The translations under genes were made by a program, and so were the position numbers. Below the pieces are notes generated by a model. It was given only the letters and a program-made list of their open reading frames with translations. It made no database searches and was not told the DNA's origin. From Methylococcaceae bacterium (lineage in GTDB: Bacteria > Pseudomonadota > Gammaproteobacteria > Methylococcales > Methylomonadaceae), in assembly GCA_030627205.1 (NCBI GenBank), contig DAOUSN010000001.1, forward strand, positions 1 through 64,000: a stretch of 64,000 bases of DNA. The letters are read 5' to 3'. Positions 7,200 through 14,571 of this stretch are shown here, in pieces; positions within the stretch are counted from its first letter, which is position 1; every line of letters begins with the position of its first letter.

Positions 7200-7664
7200 A
7201 TGAAAAAATTAAGTTTTTTAGTCCTTATTTTATTATCAATGCCTGCATTGTCAGAAACTGAGTTATTAGTTGAAAAAAAAGGGCAACAAGTGCATTTTGT
7301 TTATCCTGATTTGGAAGCCGACAATGCTTATTATTATGCGATGTGGACAAATAAAAAAAATAATTGTGATTCTTTTTTTACACTTAATGCTCAGCCTTTA
7401 TTATTAAAAGATGCTAGGGATAACTTTTATAATCTCCCAAAGGAAAAAGGGCATTTATGTTTACGTCGTAGTGAGGAGCTATTAAGTTATGATTGGAATA
7501 AATATCAAATAACGCCAGATAATAAGTTTTTAATTAGAGAAACGAGTAATTCGCGTAGCATTGATATAGCTCCACCAGAAAATTTACCGCCTGAAACTAA
7601 TAATTTATTACCTTGTGAATTTAGTTTAAAAGGGGATAAATATATTTGTGAGTTACCATTATAA
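7200..7664 (+). CDS. Secreted Cys-containing protein A (154 aa), tandem paralogue
   Basis: A Sec signal peptide (MKKLSFLVLILLSMPALS, cleavage near residue 18) is followed by ETELLVEKKGQQVHFVYPDL, a segment repeated almost exactly in the next gene. Four cysteines (in KNNC, HLCLRR, LPCEF and YICEL) suggest disulfides in a periplasmic or extracellular protein. The strand-rich opening and 'AYYYAMW' pattern hint at a small beta-sandwich, but I do not recognise the family. Its sibling and a caspase-like lipoprotein lie just downstream on the same strand. Confidence 0.7.
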   Translation: MKKLSFLVLILLSMPALSETELLVEKKGQQVHFVYPDLEADNAYYYAMWTNKKNNCDSFFTLNAQPLLLKDARDNFYNLPKEKGHLCLRRSEELLSYDWNKYQITPDNKFLIRETSNSRSIDIAPPENLPPETNNLLPCEFSLKGDKYICELPL

Positions 7665-7691
7665 GCGTTAAAAAAATAAAAATAGGAGAAC

Positions 7692-8141
7692 GTGATGCGG
7701 ATTATTATTTTATTGTTATTCGGTTTTTTTTCAACAGTAGGGATTGCAGAAACTGAGTTATTAGTTGAGAAAAAAGGGCAACAAGTTCATTTTGTTTATC
7801 CTGATTTAAAGGATGATGGTGCTTATTATTATGCGATGTGGATAGAAGGAGAAAATAATTGTAATAAATTTAATATTGATGCTTATGGGTTAATCATAAG
7901 TAACTATAATAAATTTTATATAATACCTACAAATAAAGGCATATTATGTTTAGGACGTAGCAATAAGCAATTAGATGTTGATTGGGATAGATTTCAAGTT
8001 TATCTTGATAACGAAAATTTAAAAGATATTGATGAAAATATTTTTAGAGATATGGGTGCTCCACCAGAACCATTAGAAGATGAAACTAAATATTGTAAGT
8101 TTGTTAAAAATAAACTATCAATTTGTACATTAAAGTTATAA
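7692..8141 (+). CDS. Secreted Cys-containing protein B (149 aa), tandem paralogue
   Basis: This is a paralogue of the preceding gene. After its own signal peptide (MMRIIILLLFGFFSTVGIA) it repeats ETELLVEKKGQQVHFVYPDL, then AYYYAMW, N-C, G-I-L-C-L-G-R-S and DWDRFQVY in the same order, with four conserved Cys (ENNC, ILCLG, YCKF, SICTL). The near-identical DNA around 7255-7310 and 7746-7808 shows a tandem duplication that has since diverged downstream. Function unknown. The next gene (caspase-like) starts 3 bases after its stop. Confidence 0.7.
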   Translation: MMRIIILLLFGFFSTVGIAETELLVEKKGQQVHFVYPDLKDDGAYYYAMWIEGENNCNKFNIDAYGLIISNYNKFYIIPTNKGILCLGRSNKQLDVDWDRFQVYLDNENLKDIDENIFRDMGAPPEPLEDETKYCKFVKNKLSICTLKL

Positions 8142-8144
8142 ATA

Positions 8145-9430
8145 ATGATATTTATAAGATTATTTTCTCTCTTTCTTCTTATAAATTTATTATTTGGATG
8201 TACTATACTAGAAGAAAAAGATATAATCAATATTCCTATCCCTATTCCAAAAATAGGTTATGAGAAAGAACCTTTAAAAAGAATTGCTTTAATTATAAGT
8301 AATTCTAATTATATGGATGATAATATAAATGATTTAGACAATTCGACAAATGACTCATCATCATTAGCATCTCAGTTAAAAAAGATGAATTTTATAGTTA
8401 ATTATAAAAACAATATATCTAGAAAAAGGATATTAGCTGAGATTAGAATGTTTAATAAAAATATTGATAAAAATACAGTTGCCTTATTTTTTTACGCAGG
8501 ACATTCAATACAAAATAACAATAATAATTATTTAATTCCTATTGATTTTGAAAGCAGTAAAATAATGAAAATAAATTATGAAAAAGATTTTATTAATATT
8601 AAACACGCTTTTTCTAAAAATAAAAACTTCCAATTAGCAGCCATAAAAATAATTATATTAGATTCTTGTCGAAACAACCCTTTTTTAGAAAAAAAATTTA
8701 CTCCGCTGTTATCAACAGAGATATTTATCGAGACTTATTTCATAGAGGAAAGAGTGGTTTTAGTAGTTTATCAGAAGTTAATGCACCTACTGGATCAATA
8801 TTAGCTTATTCAACAGCACCAGGATCATTAGCCAAAGATGGTATCAAGAATTCTTTGCATAGCCCTTATACAGAAGGGATTTTGAAATTTATCCATGAAA
8901 AAATTAGCATAAGTGATCTTTTCAAAAAGGTTCGTAAGTATGTATTAGAAATAACAAATGAAACTCAAAGCCCATGGGAAGTTAACTCTTTAATACATAA
9001 ATTCTCATTTAATATTAAATTTGATAGAAAAATAAATACCAATAATAATAATGATAATTACCGTTTTAAAAGTCTGGATAATGAAACTATTTTAGATAAA
9101 AAACTTAATAAAACATGGAAAATATTAAATATCAATAAAATATATCTATTTGATAAAATAAAAGAGCAAATAGAGTTATTAACAAGAAAAATATATAGAC
9201 TACCGACTAAAGAAGAATTGAGTTCTTTAGTTGCTTTTCAACGTAAGTATGATTGGGGTAAAATTGATAGTAATTTTTTTCCAAAAAATGATAAAACTTG
9301 TCGTTACTGGACTTCATCAGATACAAGTATTCTATTTGGGTTTACAAAATGGCAGGTTAATTTTTGTAAATCTATTTTAGAAAAACATTTAATTAATGAT
9401 GCCGCTGCAGTAATTCTTATTAGTAAATAA
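8145..9430 (+). pseudogene. Caspase-like (peptidase C14) lipoprotein with DUF1566 C-terminus, frameshifted
   Basis: Two overlapping frames together make one protein. The first (8145-8804) has a lipobox LLFGC (Cys19), the caspase entry 'ALIISNSNY', the catalytic His120 in FFYAGHS and Cys175 in ILDSCRNNPF. After residue about 184 the homology continues in another frame, read up to 9430: GKSGFSSLSEVNAPTGSILA, then YSTAPGSLA, SPYTEGIL and TQSPWEV, all typical of bacterial metacaspase-type C14 domains. The change of frame fits a missing A in the A8 run at 8689-8696; A9 would restore 'LEKKIYSAV'. The C-terminus (YRLPTKEELSSL, FFPKND, YWTSSDTS, KWQVNFC) is a DUF1566/Lcl-type domain. It may be a true pseudogene, a sequence error, or rescued by slippage. 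Confidence 0.75.
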
Positions 9431-9434
9431 CAAA

Positions 9435-9911
9435 ATGAAAATGAAAATGAAAAACACACTAAAATTAATATTTATATTATTAATATGTTCTTTATCGGCT
9501 TGTTCTACATTTAAAAATAAGCCATATACTCATATGGGTAACTTAGTACAAAATTCTTTAGAAAGAAAAGATTATGAGGTTTTAGATAAAGTTGAAGTTT
9601 CTTCAAAAACTGAAAGGTTTTTATTTGGAATAGTAACCATTGTTGATAGTAGTAAATGGAGAGTTTTAGGCTTACCATTATTTGTAGAAGAAAAACAACC
9701 TCAATCTGGTTTCTTCAGTAGTTTTTTCACACGAAATACAGATGAACGAACTTTATATAAGTTATTAGCAAAATCTCCTGATGCAGATATTATGTTACCA
9801 TGGAAAACAACAATAGAAACATGGGGAATTCCATTAATTTGGGATATTGAAAAAATTACTTATTCTGCTAAGGGAATTAGAATTAAAACAAATAAAGAAT
9901 TAGAAAAATAA
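9435..9911 (+). CDS. Small lipoprotein, unknown function (158 aa)
   Basis: The signal peptide (LKLIFILLICSLSAC) ends in a lipobox with Cys23 when counted from the ATG at 9435. The start lies in a run 'ATGAAAATGAAAATGAAAA', so in-frame starts at codons 3 or 5 are equally possible. The body contains 'YEVLDKVEVSSKTERFLFGI' and 'YKLLAKSPDADIML', a layout seen in small lipoproteins whose names I cannot recall with certainty. It follows the caspase-like gene by 4 bases and closes the plus-strand accessory run. Confidence 0.7.
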   Translation: MKMKMKNTLKLIFILLICSLSACSTFKNKPYTHMGNLVQNSLERKDYEVLDKVEVSSKTERFLFGIVTIVDSSKWRVLGLPLFVEEKQPQSGFFSSFFTRNTDERTLYKLLAKSPDADIMLPWKTTIETWGIPLIWDIEKITYSAKGIRIKTNKELEK

Positions 9912-9944
9912 ATTTACCGTGATAAGCTGCGTTAAATTATACCT

Positions 9945-10056
9945 CGCTATTCTTTTAGTAGACATGTAAATTTTAGGGGAGTTAACCACTGCATTTGCAA
10001 TTTTATGTGACGAATAGCGCAGTAGCAATAGGTTGGAGTGAAGTACAAACTCCAAC
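9945..10056. repeat. Non-coding structured repeats after the accessory run
   Basis: In the 382 bases without a gene, CGCTATTC (9945-9952) and GAATAGCG (10012-10019) are inverted. GTTGGAGT (10032-10039) pairs with ACTCCAAC (10049-10056) in an 8-bp hairpin. The wording TAGGTTGGAGTGAAG then ACTCCAACATTTGCAAC resembles dispersed extragenic palindromes of the 'GGTTGGG...CCCAACC' kind. No reading frame is visible. Confidence 0.5.
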
Positions 10057-10090
10057 ATTTGCAACTAAACCCTAACAAAAATCAAACGGA

Positions 10091-10216
10091 GTACGACAAG
10101 TTAAACTTGTCATTTCTTGCAAGGTAAAAGTCCTTGTCGGTGAAATCAAAAGACTGGTTTTATAAAGCCACCAGTAAGTAGACCCTATGGAAATTGCGGA
10201 ATACGGGGAATTTCCA
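10091..10216 (+). mobile_element. Possible group II intron 5' fragment
   Basis: GTACGACAAG at the left end is close to the GUGCGAC start of bacterial group II introns. It is followed by a GACAAGT/ACTTGTC hairpin, then CAAGG-TAAAAGT-CCTTG, which resembles the 'aaGGTgaAAGTCCtt' element of intron domain I. ACTGG/CCAGT and GGAAATT/AATTTCC hairpins come next. No reverse transcriptase gene or domain V/VI is present, so at most this is a 5' remnant. It could equally be another structured RNA. Confidence 0.35.
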
Positions 10217-10293
10217 CGATAAATCATTATATAAACACTCTCCCGTATGAATGTTTTTAAAAAACCTCAACTTAATAAATCTGCTATATTCTA

Positions 10294-10701
10294 TTATTTA
10301 TGATATATAAGTAATTCATCTAATAAATCATCACAAATATTTACACTTTGCTTATAACCTGCACAATCAATTAGAAAATTATAACGATATTCCTCTGCAC
10401 AAACAGTAATTACTTGCAAAGCCATAAAATATTTGGTTTTATCGGTTGTAAATGAAGTATTGGCAATTAACTCTTCTAAAAGTTTTTGTAATTTATGTGT
10501 TTTACTATAAGCACCAAATTTACTTTTAATTTCTAATAAATGCTTAATTAATAACTCCATCATTTGTTGATAATGAAAACAATGAATAGAACAATCTTTA
10601 ATATTAGTTTTATTTAAAATATCTAAAGTAACAGCATGTTCCCAAGCTTTGCCACCTAAATTTTCTATATTTTCAAAACATTTTACTTTTTCTTGATACA
10701 T
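10294..10701 (-). CDS. HEPN-domain protein (135 aa)
   Basis: The 135-residue helical protein has the HEPN layout: AWEHAVTLDILNKT, then HCFHYQQMMELLIKHLLE (the 'qQa.E..lKa.l' helix), THKLQKLLEEL (the 'tHdL..L' helix) and a long helix with EEYRYNFL. HEPN proteins often pair with a small MNT nucleotidyltransferase as a toxin-antitoxin or nucleotide-binding module. I see no MNT gene beside it, and the R-x4-6-H ribonuclease motif is not clear, so a non-catalytic HEPN is possible. It stands alone, downstream of glmU on the same strand, with 88 bases between them. Confidence 0.65.
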   Translation of the reverse strand: MYQEKVKCFENIENLGGKAWEHAVTLDILNKTNIKDCSIHCFHYQQMMELLIKHLLEIKSKFGAYSKTHKLQKLLEELIANTSFTTDKTKYFMALQVITVCAEEYRYNFLIDCAGYKQSVNICDDLLDELLIYHK

Positions 10702-10755
10702 GTACTACACCTAAACCATGATTCAAAATTTAATTTTACTGTAAAATTAACAGAC

Positions 10756-10791
10756 AATAAAAATAAAAACATCAAGATTCTTATTTTTATT
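10756..10791 (-). terminator. AT-only inverted repeat at the end of glmU
   Basis: AATAAAAATAA (10756-10766) is inverted as TTATTTTTATT (10781-10791), touching the glmU stop. An 11-bp stem made only of A-T pairs could form in the glmU mRNA tail and be followed by a U-rich stretch. It is weak as a terminator and may simply reflect base composition. Confidence 0.25.
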
Positions 10792-12154
10792 AATGATTTT
10801 TTTTAATAGGACGTTGCCAACCATCTAAAGTGATCTGTTTTGCACGTGTTAATGTCAATTTATTTGCAACTGCATTTTTAGTTATTGCCGAACCTGCACC
10901 AATCGTTGCATTTTTTCCAATAGTCACAGGCGCAACTAATTGACTATTTGAACCAATAAATGCCCCATCTTTAATAATCGTTTGAAATTTATTAACCCCA
11001 TCATAATTACAGGTAATAGTCCCTGCGCCAATATTAACACAACTACCAATAATACTATCACCAATATAACTTAAATGATTGATTTTACTTCCTGCGGCAA
11101 TAGTAGATTTTTTTATTTCCACAAAATTACCAATATGAACATTATCTGCAAGCTCTGCTTGTGGTCTAAGACGAGCAAAAGGCCCGACACGACTACCTTT
11201 CCCTACAATCGCATTCTCAATAATACAATTTGCTAAAATTTCAACATCAGCTTCAATCACTGAATCTTTAATTAATGTATTTGCTCCAATAATCACATTA
11301 TCACCTAGACTATTTTTACCTTCAAAAATAACATTAATATCTATCACTATATCCTGTCCTAAATTAGAAAACTCACCACGAATATCTATTCTTGCAGGGT
11401 CGCGTAAAGTAATACCAGCATTCATTAAAATACTAGCCTGTTCTAATTGATAAATACGCTCTAAATAACTAAGTTGTTGCCGATTATTAACCCCTAAAAC
11501 TTCATCAACCGTTTCAGGTTGACTGGTTTTAATCTGTAAACCATCAGCTACTGCCATTTCAATAATATCGGTTAAATAATATTCTTGTTGAGAATTATTA
11601 TTACTCAGTTGTGATAGCCAATTTTTAAGGTGCTTACCTTCCACTGCTAGAATGCCAGTATTAGCTTCATTAATTTGTAGCTCACTTACTGTTGCATCTT
11701 TCTGCTCAACAATTTTAATAACCTTAAACTCTGAATCACGTATTATACGACCATACCCAATCGGATTTTCTAAAACAACAGTTAATAAAGCCAATGTTTT
11801 AGCGTTCACATTAGTAAGTAGTTTTTGTATAGTTGATTTTTTTAATAAAGGAACATCACCATATAAAATTAATACGGTATCATCATCATTAATTTCAGCT
11901 TTTGCCTGCTGAACTGCATGACCTGTACCTAGTTGCTGAACTTGTTCCATCCAATTAATCTTAAATGTCGATAATTGTGTTTTAACCTGTTGACCGCCAT
12001 GCCCATAAATCACAATAATATGATTATTTTTTAATTGAGAGCTGGTATTGTAAACATGCTCTAATAATGTTTTTCCTGCAATTTTATGCAGTACCTTAGG
12101 TAGCTTAGAATACATTCTGCTACCTTCACCTGCGGCTAATATAATGGTTTTCAT
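10790..12154 (-). CDS. glmU: Bifunctional GlcNAc-1-P uridyltransferase / GlcN-1-P acetyltransferase GlmU
   Basis: GlmU makes UDP-GlcNAc in the cytoplasm for peptidoglycan and LPS: it acetylates glucosamine-1-phosphate, then transfers UMP. At 454 residues it has the usual length. The N-terminal pyrophosphorylase domain begins with ILAAGEGSRMYSKLPK (residues 5-20). From about residue 250 a left-handed beta helix of hexapeptide repeats runs to the end (GANTLI, IGNFVEIKKSTI, NIGAGTITCNYDG). The acetyltransferase signature TCNYDGVNKFQT is present. It is transcribed alone or with zapD upstream. A (TAAAAA)8 tract lies 42 bases upstream of the ATG and may affect its promoter. Confidence 0.97.
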   Translation of the reverse strand: MKTIILAAGEGSRMYSKLPKVLHKIAGKTLLEHVYNTSSQLKNNHIIVIYGHGGQQVKTQLSTFKINWMEQVQQLGTGHAVQQAKAEINDDDTVLILYGDVPLLKKSTIQKLLTNVNAKTLALLTVVLENPIGYGRIIRDSEFKVIKIVEQKDATVSELQINEANTGILAVEGKHLKNWLSQLSNNNSQQEYYLTDIIEMAVADGLQIKTSQPETVDEVLGVNNRQQLSYLERIYQLEQASILMNAGITLRDPARIDIRGEFSNLGQDIVIDINVIFEGKNSLGDNVIIGANTLIKDSVIEADVEILANCIIENAIVGKGSRVGPFARLRPQAELADNVHIGNFVEIKKSTIAAGSKINHLSYIGDSIIGSCVNIGAGTITCNYDGVNKFQTIIKDGAFIGSNSQLVAPVTIGKNATIGAGSAITKNAVANKLTLTRAKQITLDGWQRPIKKNH

Positions 12155-12195
12155 AGATTTTTAACTAGCGTGTAAACTACTTTTTTAAAGTGAAA

Positions 12196-12247
12196 TAAAA
12201 ATAAAAATAAAAATAAAAATAAAAATAAAAATAAAAATAAAAATAAT
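12196..12247. repeat. Hexanucleotide microsatellite (TAAAAA)8
   Basis: Eight perfect TAAAAA units fill 12196-12243 in the short gap between zapD and glmU, inside the likely glmU promoter region. Hexamer tracts do not shift reading frames here, but changes in copy number would move promoter elements by 6 bases each. Confidence 0.9.
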
Positions 12248-12258
12248 TAGTTTACCAT

Positions 12259-13029
12259 TTATAAATAACAACAACTCAGAGAAAATGGCATATCATTTTT
12301 ACTTTGAGTAGGGCGCTCACCTTCAGTTGCCGTTCGCATAAAACGAACTGTAAAGCGATGACGACCGCCACTAATTTCAGCAAAACATCGACTTTCTTGT
12401 GGTATTTTTACCCGTAATAATTGACAAATCTCATTATTATTTAACGTTAATTGAAAGAAACCTTTTTTAGCAACTTCTTGTTGAGAAATACCACTTTCTC
12501 TAATTAAATCAAGAATTAATTCTATAGCATCGTACATATCAAGAAAAGGTTTTGTCCATTTTATTAATTCCTGAGTTTGTTTTTCTTCATCTTCTGCCAA
12601 CCAATAATGATAAGAAGGTAAATCAAATGAACATGTACCACCTGGAATCGTACTGCGTTGAGAAAAGTTTTGGAATAAATAATTATTTACCAACGAAGCC
12701 CCTATTTTTTCATTATAAGTATGCAGTATCGTTTTTGATTTACTCAACTGAGTTAACATTTCAGCTAACTTTTCCTTATCAATATCAGATTCATGAGAAG
12801 TCTTTTTTAAAAGATTAGATAATCGCTCACTCTCTTTAAGTAATTCTGATTTAATGTTATTACGACTAAAAATGATTGAAATATTAAGTAACGTCGCCAT
12901 AACAGCACGTTTATCTAAAATGGTTCTTCCTATTAAAAAATGCTTGAGTTCTATGAAAAGTTGTTCTAAACGCATAAAAACTCGAATTCGCTCATTGAGC
13001 GGAAATTCATAGCTAGTCTGAGTATCCAC
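12259..13029 (-). CDS. zapD: Cell division protein ZapD
   Basis: ZapD binds FtsZ and bundles its filaments at the division ring. The 256-residue product opens with SYEFPLNERIRVFMRLEQLF, the conserved start of the family ('fEhPLnErmRt.LRlE.L'). It keeps the C-terminal beta region with CQLLRVKIPQESRCFAEISG followed by HRFTVRF. The start appears to be GTG, since the family sequence begins immediately after it and no ATG fits. The order pilB-pilC-pilD-coaE-zapD is the classical gammaproteobacterial one; yacG, often next, is absent here. Confidence 0.9.
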   Translation of the reverse strand: MDTQTSYEFPLNERIRVFMRLEQLFIELKHFLIGRTILDKRAVMATLLNISIIFSRNNIKSELLKESERLSNLLKKTSHESDIDKEKLAEMLTQLSKSKTILHTYNEKIGASLVNNYLFQNFSQRSTIPGGTCSFDLPSYHYWLAEDEEKQTQELIKWTKPFLDMYDAIELILDLIRESGISQQEVAKKGFFQLTLNNNEICQLLRVKIPQESRCFAEISGGRHRFTVRFMRTATEGERPTQSKNDMPFSLSCCYL

Positions 13030-13042
13030 AAATAAATTTGTC

Positions 13043-13638
13043 CTAAGTTGAACTTAATAAAAGGTATAAACTGTGTAAGTTTTTAACTTGTTGTGCAAGG
13101 TATAACGTTGATTTTGAATTTTTTATAATATCATCAGCCGCCTTCAAGCGATCAATTCTTGATGCCTGTGTTGCTATAATCGCACGAACCTGCGTATCAT
13201 CTAATTTATCACGTTGTTTTATCCGTGATATTTGTATTACTACAGGGCAATCAACCACTAAAACTCTATCAACACTATCAATTTTAGCCGTTTCAACTAA
13301 TAAAGGGATACTAATAATACAATATGGAGTTTTTAACGCTAGTCGTTGTTTTTCTATTTTTGAATAAATTAATGGGTGTAAAATAGTTTCTAATTGTTTT
13401 TTTTTTGATGGTCTGAAAATATAGCTTGTCTAAGTACAGCTCTATTTAAAGAGTTATCATGATTAATAATTTCTGATCCAAAAGCTTGCGCTAAATCTTT
13501 TAAAGCAGGTTGCCCTATAGCAACAAGTTGTCGAGCAATGATGTCTGCATCTATCACTGGAATATTAAAGCTTTCAAATAAAGCACTTACAACTGATTTA
13601 CCTGACCCTATTCCGCCTGTAAGTCCAATAGACAACAT
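13043..13638 (-). pseudogene. coaE: Dephospho-CoA kinase CoaE, frameshifted in a poly-A run
   Basis: CoaE phosphorylates dephospho-CoA in the last step of CoA synthesis. The first frame (13638 to 13390) has the P-loop GLTGGIGSGKS and the DADIIAR motif, then stops after IFSDHQKKNN. The rest continues in another frame (QLETILHPLI, IISIPLLVETAKID, RVLVVDCPVVIQISR, down to 13043). The break lies in T10 on the plus strand (13397-13406), A10 in the mRNA. An eleventh A would give IFSDHQKKKQLETILHPLI, aligned residue for residue with the E. coli enzyme, and a product of about 198 residues, the normal size. CoaE is normally essential, so a sequencing error or slippage rescue is more likely than real loss. 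Confidence 0.9.
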
Positions 13639-13642
13639 AAAC

Positions 13643-14518
13643 TTATATCCCCATTGTCGTTAAATAAAATTGATTAATATCATCTCCCCAAATCAATGCT
13701 AACCAACCAGCTACCGCTAAATAAGGACCAAAAGGAATAGGACTATTATGGTTATGCCGTATAAATAAAACCATTAAAATACCCACAACAGCACCTACTA
13801 ATGAGGATAATAATACAATAATCGGTAAATATTGCCAACCTAACCACGCTCCAAATAAACCCAGCAATTTAAAATCACCATAGCCCATCCCTTCTTTACC
13901 TGTGACTAATTTAAATAATTGATAAATACTCCAAAGACTTAAATAACCTGCTATTGCACCAATGACACTAGTGCTACAATCTGTAAAGATGGAAAATGTA
14001 TTAAGAAATAATCCCAGCCATAACATAGGCAGGGTAATCGAGTCAGGTAATAATTGCGTATCTATATCAATAAAACTTAGTACAATTAAAGCCCATGTTA
14101 ATAATAAAGCAAAAATTATTTCAATTCCGTAACCAAAATGAAAAGCAACAATTGCCGAACACATACCAGTTAAGGCTTCAACTAACGGATAACGTAAAGA
14201 AATTGGATTATCACATTGAGCGCAACGCCCCTTTAATAAAAGATAACTAATAACTGGAATATTTTGATAAGGTTTTATCGCTGTTTTACAATGAGGACAA
14301 CGAGATAAAGGAAAAACTAAATTAAACGTTTTATTATCGCCGCCTTCATCATATTCAAGCTCTAAATATTCTTTACATTCTTGTCGCCATTCACGTTCCA
14401 TCATAATAGGTAGTCTATAAATAACCACATTAAGAAAACTGCCAATTAACAAACCTAAGAGGGTAATAATAAAAATAAAAACAACAGGAAATTCTAAAAA
14501 AATAGCTAAAAATTGCAT
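13643..14518 (-). CDS. pilD: Type IV prepilin peptidase / N-methyltransferase PilD
   Basis: PilD cleaves the leader of type IV prepilins (and of type II secretion pseudopilins) at the inner membrane and methylates the new N-terminus. The 291 residues include the N-terminal membrane segment GSFLNVVIYRLPIMM, two CxxC pairs (Cys74/77 and Cys99/102) that bind zinc, and about seven further membrane segments. The aspartate dyad of this peptidase family is present as Asp151 in FIDIDTQLLPD and Asp215 in GYGDFK. It sits between pilC and coaE, 4 bases from the latter. Confidence 0.96.
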   Translation of the reverse strand: MQFLAIFLEFPVVFIFIITLLGLLIGSFLNVVIYRLPIMMEREWRQECKEYLELEYDEGGDNKTFNLVFPLSRCPHCKTAIKPYQNIPVISYLLLKGRCAQCDNPISLRYPLVEALTGMCSAIVAFHFGYGIEIIFALLLTWALIVLSFIDIDTQLLPDSITLPMLWLGLFLNTFSIFTDCSTSVIGAIAGYLSLWSIYQLFKLVTGKEGMGYGDFKLLGLFGAWLGWQYLPIIVLLSSLVGAVVGILMVLFIRHNHNSPIPFGPYLAVAGWLALIWGDDINQFYLTTMGI

Positions 14519-14571
14519 AATTTTATTTTGGTTTACTTGTTATTAAATAAAGTCTTTATGAAAGCCATTAA

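Noticed and set aside
7985-8000. Further copy of the GGGATAG motif
   Set aside because: Only seven bases match and it is within a coding region; likewise CTATCCCG near 2917.
12552-12818. Plus-strand open frame inside zapD
   Set aside because: It lies wholly within a confident gene on the other strand and shows no domain or ribosome site; the same holds for the open frames opposite valS, pilC, pepA, pstC and truD-uppP.
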